Shown in pieces: positions 13,779 through 25,765 of a DNA stretch of 64,000 bases. Both the position numbers and the translations under genes were made by a program. The notes under the pieces are model-generated. The model did no database searches. It worked only from the letters and a program-made list of their open reading frames with translations, and was not told where the DNA came from. Numbering within the stretch: position 1 is the first letter of the stretch; each line of letters begins with the position of its first letter. Source of the stretch: Drosophila miranda (lineage: Eukaryota > Arthropoda > Insecta > Diptera > Drosophilidae); assembly GCF_003369915.1 (NCBI RefSeq), contig NC_046675.1, positions 8,928,001 to 8,992,000 on the forward strand, read 5' to 3'.

Positions 13779-13784
13779 AATAAA
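13779..13784 (+). terminator. Poly(A) signal AATAAA for the possible mini-gene
   Basis: AATAAA lies about 100 bases downstream of the small ORF stop, in the right orientation for a transcript from the 13367 TATA box. Confidence 0.4.
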
Positions 13785-15233
13785 GCTATCAAAACAGGTT
13801 CATCTTGAAGTCTGTAAGACGACAACATAGTCTTCCCACTCTGAGACGTTCTCTTGTATGAATCCTCTCTAGGGTATACCTCATTTCACTCTGAAGCGTC
13901 ACATACTTTCTTTTGTGAATCCAAGCCTCGCACGAACAGAGACCAATCGACCACAATCCAATCCGATGGCCAAAGGCCAGTGGCGTAATGAGAAAATAAA
14001 TGACATTGCAATGGGAAACCATATATATTAGGTATTACTTATGGAAAGATACTATGGGTAGTTGCTAATTGATATGGACTTCCACATGCTGTACACTAGC
14101 TTATAGCTATTCGGAGGTTCATGATTGATGACCCTGAGCGATTCCCCAATGGCTAGTTTCGATCAGGCCACGGCACTGACTCCTCTCTCTCTCAGTGAAT
14201 AACGTGGAAGAATACCTAATAATAGTAATTAAATGGCGGCACTTTGCCCGCCCACTGGGAATCCACAAGCATTTGCATTGTTAGCCCTAACTTTGACATA
14301 GTTTATTGTGGGAAATCGGAATCGATAAATGATATTGATTTCTACATATGAATGCAGTAACATACATCGCGCATACGCCCCGCTGTTAGCCGTAACTCTA
14401 TTGCAATGTAGTGTGGCACGTGTATTCCACCTTCCCCTGCCATATCCCCGGAATGTGTGTGATGTATTTGCACTCACTAGTGTGTAATTGGTTTGCCCAA
14501 CGGGAGGGCACCTACCAGTATGATTATTATTATTAATAAGTAAATAAATTTGCCACCAGGTAACCTCCTACGTGTGTAATTGCCGGGCCCTGCCATGGCT
14601 TTTGGTTCCCTGACGGGTTCAAAGAACTTTACTTTGTTGTCATGTACTTGCATACATTTATTGTACATTATATTTTTTTAAACATACATTTTTCTAATGA
14701 TTTCTCGTACTCTAGGACTACAATATAATTGCATGCAGCTTAGCTTAGACACTGGACACAGGGAAACCAGTCGCGGAGATATGACACGAATATGTTTACA
14801 CTGACTCGATGAAGAACGAAATTAAAGTGCCTTAACTTAAATCGGACTCTGCCTTGGATCAGCATTATTCCATGGGTGGATTATACATATGTTTTGTGCA
14901 TTAAAATACAAATTATAAAACAACGACCCCTGGACAGTTTGGCCTGCCATCCTGTGGTGGGTGAAACTTTTGTGCTGCAACGAAAAGAAGAATAGAAATT
15001 TCAAATTAAACGAATTTTTCAGGTTTGGAATATTTTCCTGATCTAGTAAGCCATGCAAACTGTCAGCAATTGTTAAATCAAAATCTGTACCTTTTTCTTC
15101 ATTCTGTGAAATCTGTTTCAAACATTCACACGTAAAACTCTCATATTTTTTGGCTTCCAACAATCCCCAAACCAAACAATCAGTAGTTAATTATTTTCTT
15201 ATTCAAAAGTTTGCCGTTTATCAGTTCGTGAAA
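13785..15233. other. Intergenic stretch between mini-gene and small ORF
   Basis: No supported gene. A 112-codon open frame on the minus strand (14837-15175) starts from TTG, not ATG, and is treated as a finding rather than a gene. Confidence 0.5.
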
Positions 15234-15362
15234 ATGGATCGCTTTTTCGGAAATATTGAGAACAAGTTAAAGACCAAGATGAAGGTGGAGAGCAAGGGAA
15301 TGGCCCTGAAGCTGGTGGGATTCTACGCCGTTGGCTACACCCTGCGCAAGTTAGTCAAGTAG
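15234..15362 (+). CDS. Conserved-looking 42-aa small protein
   Basis: A single-exon ORF runs from MDRFFGNIENKLKTK to YTLRKLVK. Its ATG has a favourable AAAATGG context and codon use is good (AAG, GAG, CTG, GTG). An AATAAA at 15475 follows the stop by about 110 bases, so the whole unit would be only about 300 bases. The peptide has a lysine-rich amphipathic first half and a moderately hydrophobic second half (about residues 22-37, MALKLVGFYAVGYTL) followed by basic residues, which would suit membrane or mitochondrial association; that is inference. It faces the 3' end of spatzle, with about 180 bases between the two stops. I do not recognise a family. The strong coding signal in such a short frame makes it more credible than most small ORFs here. 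Confidence 0.6.
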   Translation: MDRFFGNIENKLKTKMKVESKGMALKLVGFYAVGYTLRKLVK

Positions 15363-15474
15363 ATGGCCGGAGATGCAGTGGATGCAGTGGCCGTCCCCTA
15401 GTCCAGATGTTCGTCCGTTTTGTTGCAGTGATCGCTTAATTTCTAAATTGCAATGTTCCAATCGTTTGAAGGAT

Positions 15475-15480
15475 AATAAA
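15475..15480 (+). terminator. Poly(A) signal AATAAA for the 42-aa small ORF
   Basis: AATAAA in a GATAATAAATTG context lies between the small ORF stop and the facing spatzle stop at 15539. Confidence 0.5.
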
Positions 15481-15538
15481 TTGTGATCCTACCTCCAAAT
15501 CACATTTTCGCAGCTACTCGAGCGACTCAATAACTCGC

Positions 15539-18500
15539 TTAGAGGACTTTGAGCACACACTTGCAGCAGGAGGGTATCTTGAAGGACTCTTGTCCCACAT
15601 CCAGCTCGCCGCTCGTATTGCGGATGCTGGCCAGCGTTCGCAACGCATAGTTCTGCTTACAGATGGGCTTATATCGCTGCGGAAAGCTCAAGGAGTAGTC
15701 ACAGGGCATTTCCTCGTTCCTGAAAGGGGATTCAACATACAATATTTTTTATTTATGAGGGAATGATTTGATGTTTGACAGTTGCTTACTCGCACTCTTC
15801 GATCATTATGCCTTGCTTGAACTCATCGTTGTTGACTATGAACTGCCAGGTGTTGTCCGACTTCAGGCCCGACTTGGGGTACAGGTACCTCCGACGGCTC
15901 CTGCACAGGAAAACCTCATCATTGGGGCCCAATCGCGAACTGATATCCACGGGCACGGGCTCGGGATCACTGAAGAAATTGGAGAAGTTCTGCGACAGTT
16001 TTCCCTTGATGAGCGACAGATCCGGATAGTTCTCGACCTGGGTGCAGAAGGATTTGGATTTGTGATTGGCTTGATCCTCGACACACTGGGGTATATCCCT
16101 CTTGATCACCGGCAGCGTGGTGGTCTTCATGTGGTGCATGACTGCTGAATCGGGAAAGACAATAGCTGAAGTTAGGCAGCGCCAAAGGCAGTTGGCCGTG
16201 AGTATGGGATCGATTTAGTTGTTAATTGTATTGCGGGCTTGTATTCGATTAATCGAGTATAAAATGTAGCTGAGCTGGGACCACACCCCACTGTACTGGT
16301 CTACTTACGGTTCTCTGGCGGCTGTCGCGTCCTTTGGGCCGGATCCTGTTGCTCTGGCACCGTTGCCGGATTGGTCCCCTGCAAAGAGACGAACGTATCG
16401 TTAAAGACGAGATTCAGCTTGCCGTCCGGTGAGCGCTGCACTTTGAAGTATTGATCTTGTTGGCTCAGGCTGTGATATTGATGGTAATGGCTTGGCTGTG
16501 GCTGTGGCTGTGGCTGTGGCTTAGACAGTGGCTGTGTCGGTTGCTGGGGCTGGGACTGGTGGTCGATCATGGTGTGTATGGGCATGAGGGGTGCATTGTC
16601 CGTTATCGTTGTCTGTGCAGGTAAAATTCTCGTGTTAGTCTCTCCAACCAAATACCAAAGACACACACACACACACACACACAAACAGAAACAACCCAAC
16701 AAGTGATATGATGAAATGGAATGGAATGTGGGGGCACGGGAAGCGCTGGGGAAGGACACACTTACATCAAAAATATGTACACCTGCGTCGTCGGTCACTT
16801 TGAAAATCTCAGTTATGATTAGATCGAGATCCTTGGCGGGCAACTGAAGCGAAAATGGCAAAAACAGAAGAAGGAAAAAACGCTTTATTCTCGATTGGCA
16901 ATTGGAAAACTGGAGGGCCGCACTACACACTGACACAACACAACAGAAAAACAAAGGACGAATGGGGATATGGATTGGATTGGATTTTGGAAGGGATTGT
17001 CGTTGTACGTGGCACAATGTGGCAGCATCTGCCATGGGTTCACACCTCCTCCGGCCGCAACTGATGATCCCTTCCTTCCTGTATGTCTGGATGCTCCTTG
17101 GCCTTGTTCCGTAGGATGTGCAGCAGATTATCGGACATAAAGTCGGACATATCTGTGGAGTTGGGAGGGCCTCCGCCTCCCGCAGCTCCGGCAGCTGCCA
17201 TGGCGGCCAATTCTGCAGCTGCAGCCGCTGCCGCTGCCTCAGCTTCACGTCGTTTCGATATTTCGCTATTGATACAAACTATCTGAAAGATACATGTGGA
17301 AGATTTGTGTTTGCGGTTCATCAACATTGCCAGGACAACGTAGTGTGTTGGGGGAAAAGTAAAGCTCTGTAGCACGGTCGATTGTCTGTCTGTCTGTCTG
17401 TCTGATTGCCACACTGTCTCTCTCTCTCTCTCTCCGTCTCTCTATTTTTTAACACTACATTTTGGTATTTGAACATTTGAACAGCTGTTTTCTGGGCAAG
17501 CGCAGTTTTCACTCTCTCTGTGTCGATTGTAGTCGCTTGAACAAGTACTTGCCGTTCAGTTAGGACCCGAACCCTAGGCAACGGCTGACAACAGCTGCTC
17601 GGGTTCAAATAGAGATAGCCGGGGCTAGGGCTTTACTATATTTAACCCCCAAGCCTTATACTGCGCTTATCATCGCTGTCCAAAAAACGTTTCGTTTAGT
17701 GTCGTTTTGCAATAGCAAATAATTTTTGGGGTCTGGACAGAGCGATCGTGAGCGTGTGTAATCAGCAGAAGTGAGGCGCAATGAGAGAGGGGCATGAGGG
17801 TGATGCAATGAGCTTGATAAGAATGGGATGAATAAGCCGAGACTAAACTCATAGAATGAGGATAATGTATCTTCACAGTCCAAAAAATGGCCCTTGCCAT
17901 TCAGAATTTACCCAAAACAATGTGGGACTTTCACATAAAACCCGATCTTAAATGCCACCCAACTTGAACTTGATTATATCAGAGCTTTTTGCACATTTCT
18001 CGGAAATGTTTTTTCCCCGAGTATCTCGCAACCGTTTATCAAATATTGGATAGTTTTTCCATCTCAGATTTTAGATTTTCCACGAACCGAATGGAATTAA
18101 GAATGCCTGGTTGATCTTTAAGCCGTGCTGTGACGTGTAGTTTGTGAATTTCCTGGAAAACGTAGCAAAAGCGCTAGCGCTTCAAACACATTTACTGACA
18201 TTTAATTCAGCAATTTGTCATTAGTTCCGAGTAATTGCCCTTAGCTAAGGGGCTGTTCTCACAGAGATTAGCATCGCATCCCTTTGTATTACGAATATTT
18301 GCCAAGTCATGTGCAGACCATATGGAATTATTAATACCAATTAATATTATTGCAATGTCAATTCTATGCATTTATTACCGGACTAGAGAGATACATGGAA
18401 TAGAGAAAAGTGCTCATGAAAATTGCACATACAATAAATTGTTGCTGGCATTGTGAACAGGTTTGCTACGATTCCTCTAGAAAACAGACTCGAGGATGCC

Positions 18501-18783
18501 CTTCGCTGCCAAGTATATGGAAAAATCTCAAGTAACCCCAAAAATGACACAAAATATGAAGTGAGAAAACCGAAAAACCATATACTACGTATGTGCATAT
18601 GTATGAAAGACAGTATGTGATTGTATGTGTATCCCAATGTGACGCATGATAGTATGTGAAACAGGAAATGCTCACAACACAAAACAGATATTATAATAAT
18701 TTCGGAAAATAATGGCTTACCGTGGTAAAGAGGGCGAAGAGGAGCACCAAAATTTTGATCAGCTGGTACCACATGGGCGGCAT
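15539..18783 (-). CDS. spz: Spatzle, Toll receptor ligand precursor
   Basis: Six exons join in frame to 405 residues: 18721-18783, 17046-17282, 16766-16843, 16309-16612, 15790-16144 and 15539-15719. The N-terminus (MPPMWYQLIKILVLLFALF) is a signal peptide resembling that of fly Spz. The prodomain holds an alanine run, a Gln-Pro repeat encoded by a GGCTGT microsatellite, and other low-complexity sequence. The last 107 residues (from LGPNDE) are the cystine-knot cytokine with seven cysteines, including EECE, PICKQ and IPSCCKC. Processing is expected after VDISSR, matching the protease site in fly Spz. In flies the active knot binds Toll in dorsoventral patterning and antifungal/Gram-positive immunity. 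The exon 5 acceptor is a CAGCAG tandem, so one codon may be optional. D. melanogaster spz makes many splice forms; the model shown is one possibility. The start was chosen as the ATG that opens the signal peptide. Confidence 0.92.
16493..16519. repeat. GGCTGT microsatellite inside spatzle coding exon
   Basis: A hexanucleotide-like GGCTGT repeat encodes alternating Gln-Pro in the spatzle prodomain. It is likely length-variable between strains. Confidence 0.7.
16661..16683. repeat. (AC)n microsatellite in a spatzle intron
   Basis: About eleven AC units lie just upstream, on the transcribed strand, of the exon that starts at 16612. Confidence 0.9.
17383..17434. repeat. (GTCT)n followed by (TC)n in a spatzle intron
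   Basis: A tetranucleotide GTCT run is followed, after a short gap, by about ten TC units. Confidence 0.85.
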
Positions 18784-18893
18784 CTTGTCCGATATCGGCT
18801 CTGTATTCTCGTACTCCTGTATGGTATAGGGGATTCTGTGGACGGCTCTGGAGGGCAGCCGTCTGTGTCGGGTTTTGGTATACAGGTACAAGT

Positions 18894-18900
18894 GTATATA
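18894..18900 (-). promoter_or_regulatory. Candidate spatzle TATA element
   Basis: TATATAC on the minus strand lies about 110 bases before the spatzle start codon, with an ACACAGAC initiator-like sequence about 30 bases further on. It would give a 5' UTR of about 80 bases. It is weak on its own, and other promoters are possible. Confidence 0.35.
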
Positions 18901-19808
18901 GCGGCGGCGATGATCGCTTGGTCTGGGGCTTATACCGATTTTCTTATTGCTTCAACTTTTTGTTTTTTTTTCCGCAGTTTTTGTAGCTGCTTTTTATGAG
19001 CTTGGCGTATACCCGTATATAAAATAAATAAACTGGCACGACTAAATGTTAATGCCGGGCTTTTGTTGGTAGTGGTAGTATTGTTGATGATGATAATGAC
19101 GATGTTTTAGTTGTAGTTGTAGTTGTTGTTGTTGCCGTTGCTGTCGCTGCTGCCGTCGTAGTTGTCGTTTGGTTAATATATTTATAAATATTTTGTGCGG
19201 TGGCTCTTTGGCTCCGATGGGCTTTTTATTCCGTTTTGTTTGTTTCCCTTGCACGCTTGCGAAACGAAGAGAGCGAGATATGGAGGGAGAGTGAAAGACA
19301 GGCACTTCAATTAGTCGGTTTGCTTTTCACTTTAGTTTCTGATGAACCGTTGTTGTTGTTTTCGGTTTCGAATCCGAATTCAGTTTTTGATTTGCTTTGA
19401 TCGGAGAGAGAGAGAGGTTTAATGTTGGGCCTATGCCTGTGCCTGTGCCTTAGCCGGCGTAAAGTGAAACCAATATCGCAGCGGGCATGCGCTTTTATGG
19501 AACAAGAACCATCTGCCTCTGGGCTTTTCCGATCCGTATCGGATTGAAGAGTTTCACAATGTAACGCCACCAGAGTGCGCGCGCGCGTCTTGGGGAGTCT
19601 TTGATATTCAGTTAATTAGCCATATGCACACGAGTGGAGCGGAGCGGAGTGGAGCGGGTCGATCGGGAGGGAGCGAAAGCGTCTAAGAGAGCGCGCGACT
19701 GCGAGGCAACTGAGCAAAAAGTTTGACAAGACATACGACGGGCGCCCCAAACAATTGTCAAGTGCAGCTTTAGCCGGAGCTTAATCGCAAAGAATGAGAG
19801 AGTGGGCC

Positions 19809-19832
19809 AGAGAGAGAGAGAGAGAGAGAGAG
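19809..19832. repeat. (AG)n microsatellite
   Basis: Twelve AG units upstream of spatzle. Confidence 0.9.
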
Positions 19833-22187
19833 CTGTCATAAGAGGAGAAGAGCCCAGACCTAGAGAGTACAAATATCTTGGATTTTATTTACAGCCGACA
19901 GCAGCCGCCACCGTGCTAATTGTTTGGGCTTCCTGACAAATGCAAGCTATTGTTAATCAATCATTAAAAATTAGCAGGAATTTTGGAATACTTTCGAAAC
20001 CCAAAGAAGAAGAAAGATGGACTGAAACAGGTTAGACAGTCAGTCGACTCCTGCACTTGTAGAGTTTCCCGCAGTCGCCAAAGCTCGACTTTCGTATGCG
20101 ATCAGCTGTGGCCGCTGAAAGTAAAAGTGAAGCGTGAGCTTTTTCCCAGAGCTTTCGGCGCTCACCTGCTCTCCGAGTCTATTAGGCGTCACCACCTACT
20201 TTGTATGCTGGGCGGTGCGACACACGTCAAATCCCCCGGCGCACGCGTCATGGGAGTCACAAACTCTGGCCGATTATAGCCCCATCTGGCGCAGAGCGTG
20301 GCTCAAGCGGCGGGAAAGACGCCGATTCATGATTCATGGGTATTTCCAAGAGTCTCGGCCAAAACCGCACAGTCCAGAGCCGGCATCCGTGCATAATCTG
20401 AACAATAAAAGTAAGTCGAGATGTCGTGGCCCATGCACGCCTTGAACTTGCCTTGGCAATAAGCATTTATCGAGGTTTGAGATATTTAAGAAATGACGAA
20501 GTCTGACTAATTACGATTTCAATAAATTTTTCTATATTGCAATAAAAATATCGTGTACAAGAGCAGTTCTGATGGACATTTTATATCAACTAACAAACAT
20601 ATCTTAATAAATTAATTTGATGACTAATTTATATTGTTTGAATATCACTATCAATGTTTACCAGTAAAAAAGGGTTCTTTATGGGGGTAACTAGTTCTTG
20701 ATAGTTGAGTCATGGCTGGAATTCTTCCATGTGGAGTCATCGCATCGCATATCCACAGCGGAGTGATCGCGGAGTCCCGAGGACGTCATATCAATAGAGT
20801 ACTCCGCAGAAGTAGTTTTTAAATTTAAGAGATTAGTAGAGTATTTCTAGGAGTACTTTTAAAGTTCAAGTTGCCGAAACAATGAAGTTCATACACGGAA
20901 ATAATCCGTTGAAATTTGTTCCAAACCATTTAAAGATATTTCATTACATACTTAAGGGATGGAAAAATGTATTGCATATTTCTAGGCCTCTTTTGAGATA
21001 ATAATTTCATTATTAAGTTCTGTATGGAAATCACATTTGAAAACTGGATATTGTGATGAAAACCTCTGTCTGGATTTGGATCAATTGTTTCTGGGCATTT
21101 TTTTAGCATTATCAGCTGCAGTTATCTATGTTTCACTGAGATTTTCTTGAGAAAATCTTAACTTAAACACATATATTATGCAATATTAATAGGACTACAT
21201 ATATAATTTTTGCAATTAATTTATTTAGAATTATTATAGAAACAAGTTATACTCGCTCATATTTAGTTCTCTTTTTTTGGTGAGAGGTTTTTTGAAAGGA
21301 AGTCGTTTTAGCCACACTAACATGCATACTGTAAAAAGTCTTGCACACAATTATGAAAAATTTCCAACTAATTTAACAAATTTAATTAAAACGAACGGTC
21401 AGAATTTTAAGGATATCTAAGCCTATCTATCTCAAATGAATCAAAAAATATAATCTTGCGATGAATTCAACCAAAATTCAAAGAATACCCAAACTCTAGA
21501 ATGGAAACTGGTTATACTCGCATTGAATGCGTGTCTATCTCGATTTTTAGCGCTTTTCGGCTCAAAGATTATGCAACATTAGCCACTCCCCATATAGCAG
21601 GGGACCAGGCTAATAAGAAATCTGCGTGTGCAGAGAGCTGTGGTTTTAAAGTGGTTCTCATTTGGCCAATGAGTTGATCCAATTAAGTTAATAGTTATTA
21701 ATTGGTAGGGAAACAAGTTCATTAGAAGCACCACTAATTGATGTAGCACCTTGTGTGTGGCACGGCCAAAGAGGAACTAGAGTGGAGGCCCCAGAGATTG
21801 GCTAATCGAGCGGCGGTGATGTGATGGCACCAAAGTCACGGCAAGTCAAGCGGGCAAGCGACTCGCTCGGATCCCGGGTCAAGTTAACGAGAAAATGGTG
21901 AAATAAATTTAATGACAGCCTGCCTACGAACGTGTGTTTCTCTGTGTGTGAGTGGATAAATAATGAAATTGCATTGCACATTCAATAAAATATTCAACTG
22001 GCCGCAATTAAAGTGGCAGCGGGGAAAAATGTGGACGCACCACTTCATCGTTTGGCAAATGCAATTCCCGGCGTGACAGCGCCACAGCCACGACATGCAA
22101 CGCTGCACATGCCACCACCACCTGGAAGGGAGGGGGGTTTCTTATGCGTTGGCTCCGAAAATAAAATTCGACACAGGCCACCAGGAC

Positions 22188-22209
22188 CAGCAGCAGCAGC
22201 AGCAGCAGC
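22188..22209. repeat. (CAG)n microsatellite
   Basis: Seven CAG units, within the unexplained long open frame of this region, where they read as alanine. Confidence 0.85.
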
Positions 22210-25200
22210 CGTAGTCGTATTCGTAGTCGTAGTCGTACCACCACCTGATATTACTCAAGCACAATTTGTCAGGCGATTGCATCATGGCCATAATCCAAAT
22301 GAATGCTACTCGGGGGTCTCCTTCTGCCACAAAGGAGGGGAGCAAGATAAAGATGCCCCGCTCATTCGAGTGCTAGACAAATATCGGTGCAAAGCTTCAC
22401 AGGCTTTCACTTTTCCTTGGCCATATCCAATACCATATCCACATCCAGATCCAGATCCCCTCGACACACTAAAGTGCCAAATTGAATTGAATTATGCCGA
22501 TCAGTTTCCGCCAAAAAGAAACAAAATAAGAAGACAGCGAAAATGCCGAATAACTGGTTCACTTCCGATATGGATTGAAAATATTTTGTCGCCTGCTCCG
22601 GCAGCAGTAGGGGCAGTGGCAGAGGCAGCTGCGAATTTTGAAGTTGAAGTTCATTGCGCAACTAACGAGCGGCAACAGGAAGTCCAGGAAGCGGACTCTT
22701 TGGTGGCTGAGGCTGCCCCATGCTCTGGCCGGGGATTTTCTAGCATTTCCCAATGCGCAACGGCCTGTTATCGCATTTCACGTTACACTCTGAAAACTTT
22801 TCACAACACATTTTCATTTTCATTTCGCCTGTTTATTTTGCTTGCCAGCACCAGCAATTGCCCCACGTCAATTAACAAAAAAAGGAAAAAAAAAACCAAA
22901 AAAAATAGAGGAAAGCCCGAGAAAAGTGAGCGAAAAATTAATAGTACATGTGTGCATGCTGTTCGGTCTCGGACTTTGGCTGGACGCGATTTAAAACCCG
23001 ATCTCGAGCCTTAATGCCAGGAAGTGGAACTCTGGCTGAAGACATTTTTTTAATTTATTTATTTATGAGAGTACCCTGGACTCCCATTTCTCTTGCTTTA
23101 ACGCTTTATTATACATTGAATATTCTATAATATAAATCATACAACATGTGGCAGATGCTAGTTCTCATAATTGTGGCGGTGGCGTATACGCAATAGAAGA
23201 CACGTAGATATCAATTCCATTAGATTTACTTTCTGTGCAATCAACTCGAACTAAAGTCGGTTCATCGGAAAATTGTATTAACCACAAATTATTCAAAGCA
23301 AAGAAACATTCACAACTCGCCGCCAGGTTGACAGTCCCATAAACTGTAGGCAAAACAAGCATTAAAAAAATTATTAAAACAATTGATGTTGGGAAAAAAT
23401 GTGAGTGCTAGGAAATAGGCGAAGTTCGGAATACCTTTTCCATTAAATTAAAACATCTCCGGAGAATATTAATACCAGTAGTAGCTTTGTAAAGATCTAA
23501 TTTTTGAACAGGATATAAACTAAGAAGATAATTTCTTTGTGAAGAGTTTTGAAGCAGAAAAAATAGGTATCTATTTTAAGTTTTATAAGGCATCCCTTTG
23601 GTTGCCTAACTGAAGCCAAAAACACTTTACTTTGTGGCAGCTCCAACCCCCAATCGGAATTACAGTGTGTCCCATTAGTATATATTCGCTGACTATTACA
23701 TGAGTTGGGCTTTTACTTATATTTTCATTTTCAATTACTGTGCTGTTGTCTGTCTTGTCCGCCTTCCTTCTGCCTGTTTTCCTTTGCATTTTAACAAGTT
23801 TACAGTTTGTTAACTACGAGTGCTTAAGTATTATGTTTGGGCTAAGTTTTCTTCATGCTCTTTTCGCGTTTTGCATTTATGACTTTGCCTCGCTCTTGCA
23901 GTTGCAGTTGCAGCTGGAGTTGGAGCTGCAGCTGGAGTTGGCGGTTGCAGTTGGTCTGTCTGTGTCTGGGCCCATTTCACTTTGGGTTAGATAACCGCTG
24001 TCCACAGCTGGGAGTGGATTGTGGGGTGGAGATATTGTACGTATGTGGACACAGCACTTGTCTGCGTAGGACCATGGTTCCAGAGCCAGACAATTGTCAG
24101 CTCTTTTGTCAGCACGGAATATGTTGAATGCAAAGTGGAGAAGGTAATCGCCTTTGCCTTGTTTGCCTTAATTGTTTGGCTCATTTACGAATGAACTGCT
24201 TCTGGCAGCAGCCTCTGACATACTGACAGTGAACCTTCATTGACAGTTGGGCCACAATTTGTGGCAACATTAGATAATGGCTTGCCCCCGGGCTCGGACG
24301 GGGTCTCTGTTTTTTCGGATTCTGCAGTTGAAGGCTTGAGTCATAAGTGAGCCCACTGTAATCGGTCTGGGTTCAAGGTTGTTCTCTCCCAATGATCCCC
24401 AAATGAAATGTTAAGTGAGCTTCAGGCCAAGAATATTCGCATTTGAGGGTTACTGAAGGTGTTTTTCGAGAAACAGATTGTGAATGGGGAAGAAAATTCA
24501 AGCTAAGTGAGATTTGTCTTTCGCAGAATTGTCAAAAAAAAAACTTAAGTTTCATTCCAAGAACCAAAAGATGACTTTAACACCCCAAACGCTATAAAAT
24601 TTGACTTAGGTTTAGGCCCAGATCTTTAGAAGTCTTTCTTTGCTTTGCAACGTGGCGTCAAAATTATTGGTTCACTATAGAAATTACTTTCAAACAAAAA
24701 CTCTTTTGAGTTTTTCAACAATTACTTATTTCAGAACTAGGGGCTTTTGAATATATCTGAATAGTATGATCGGCATTGGACTAATTCATCACATAAGAGT
24801 GTTAGGCTTCGTTTCGCCCTCCCGTTGTGTTTAGCTCTAGTTTTCCTTTTGCAGATCTTCAACCGATCAAAAACTATTCAAGTTCGTTGCCTCAGTCTTT
24901 TGATTGGGCCATGTCAGTATAACCAAGTCAGCGGCGGTGGATTTGCCTCAGCCGAACACGTTTTGGGCCACAGCATTTAATGAGCCGCATTGCAGTTGGT
25001 AGATTGCAACATGGTGCCGGTTCCATGCCACTCGAAACGCATTGAACTCGCTCATGTCGGTGTCGGTGTCGATGTCGACTCACGCACATTTTTCTGGCCA
25101 AGAGGCTGCCTCCACTTTTTTGGCCCCCACTCTCTGCGGTGTCAAGCTCAACAGCTGCCAAAAAAAAAACCATTAATAAATTGTCAGACAAAAAGAGCAT

Positions 25201-25395
25201 GAAAGAGAGCCAACTCTTTGGAGTTCAGCTAAGAGCAAGGCGAAAAATAGCTCAAAATGCAGTCGCGCCGGCGCTCTCAGCGTTTTCTTTAAAAGAGCCC
25301 AGACCGCCGGATCCCGAGCACAGTTCGAGCCCAGACGTTGCCGAGGAGGGAGCCCACTTACCATATACCAAAACAGCAGTTAGCGGGAGAGAAAT

Positions 25396-25452
25396 ACGAA
25401 ACCGAAACGGAACGAAACGAAACGGAACGAAACGCAGCGCAACGCAACGCAA
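25396..25452. repeat. Pentanucleotide AACGA-type run
   Basis: Imperfect five-base units (AACGA, AACGG, AACGC) repeat about ten times, about 310 bases before the start codon of the following secreted-protein gene and probably near or within its promoter. Confidence 0.75.
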
Positions 25453-25765
25453 CGGTGAAAGAAAGTCGCGAGTGAAATTTCAGTGTGGTTTGTCTTCTCC
25501 CCGAAACGGCTGCGCGAATGCCGATGACAAAACAAACGTGAAGCGTGGTAAAGAGTGGTTCAATATCAAGTGTGTGGTTGCCATTGAGGCCCGCCCGAGT
25601 GCCAATTGCCTGCAAGTGGTGGTGGAGTGAAGAAAGTTGCAGACGCAGACGTCATCAGTAAAAGTGAATTTATTTTGATCTGGATTAGTAAAGCAGCTAA
25701 TCGAAGGCCCAATTTAAGCTAAACCTACCAAAAAACATATAAAAATCAACTCAAACCGAGACACA

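Larger units (their letters stand above)
18901..25765. other. Gene-poor intergenic region between spatzle and the 555-aa gene
   Basis: I find no gene that I can support with splice sites, start and poly(A) signal. The stretch contains an (AG)n run at 19809-19832, an AT-rich segment at 20.5-21.5 kb, a CAG run at 22188-22209 and an AACGA-type pentanucleotide run at 25396-25452. A long open frame at 22109-23014 is described under findings. The last few hundred bases should hold the promoter and 5' UTR of the gene starting at 25766; a TTCAGTG initiator-like match lies near 25480. Confidence 0.5.
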
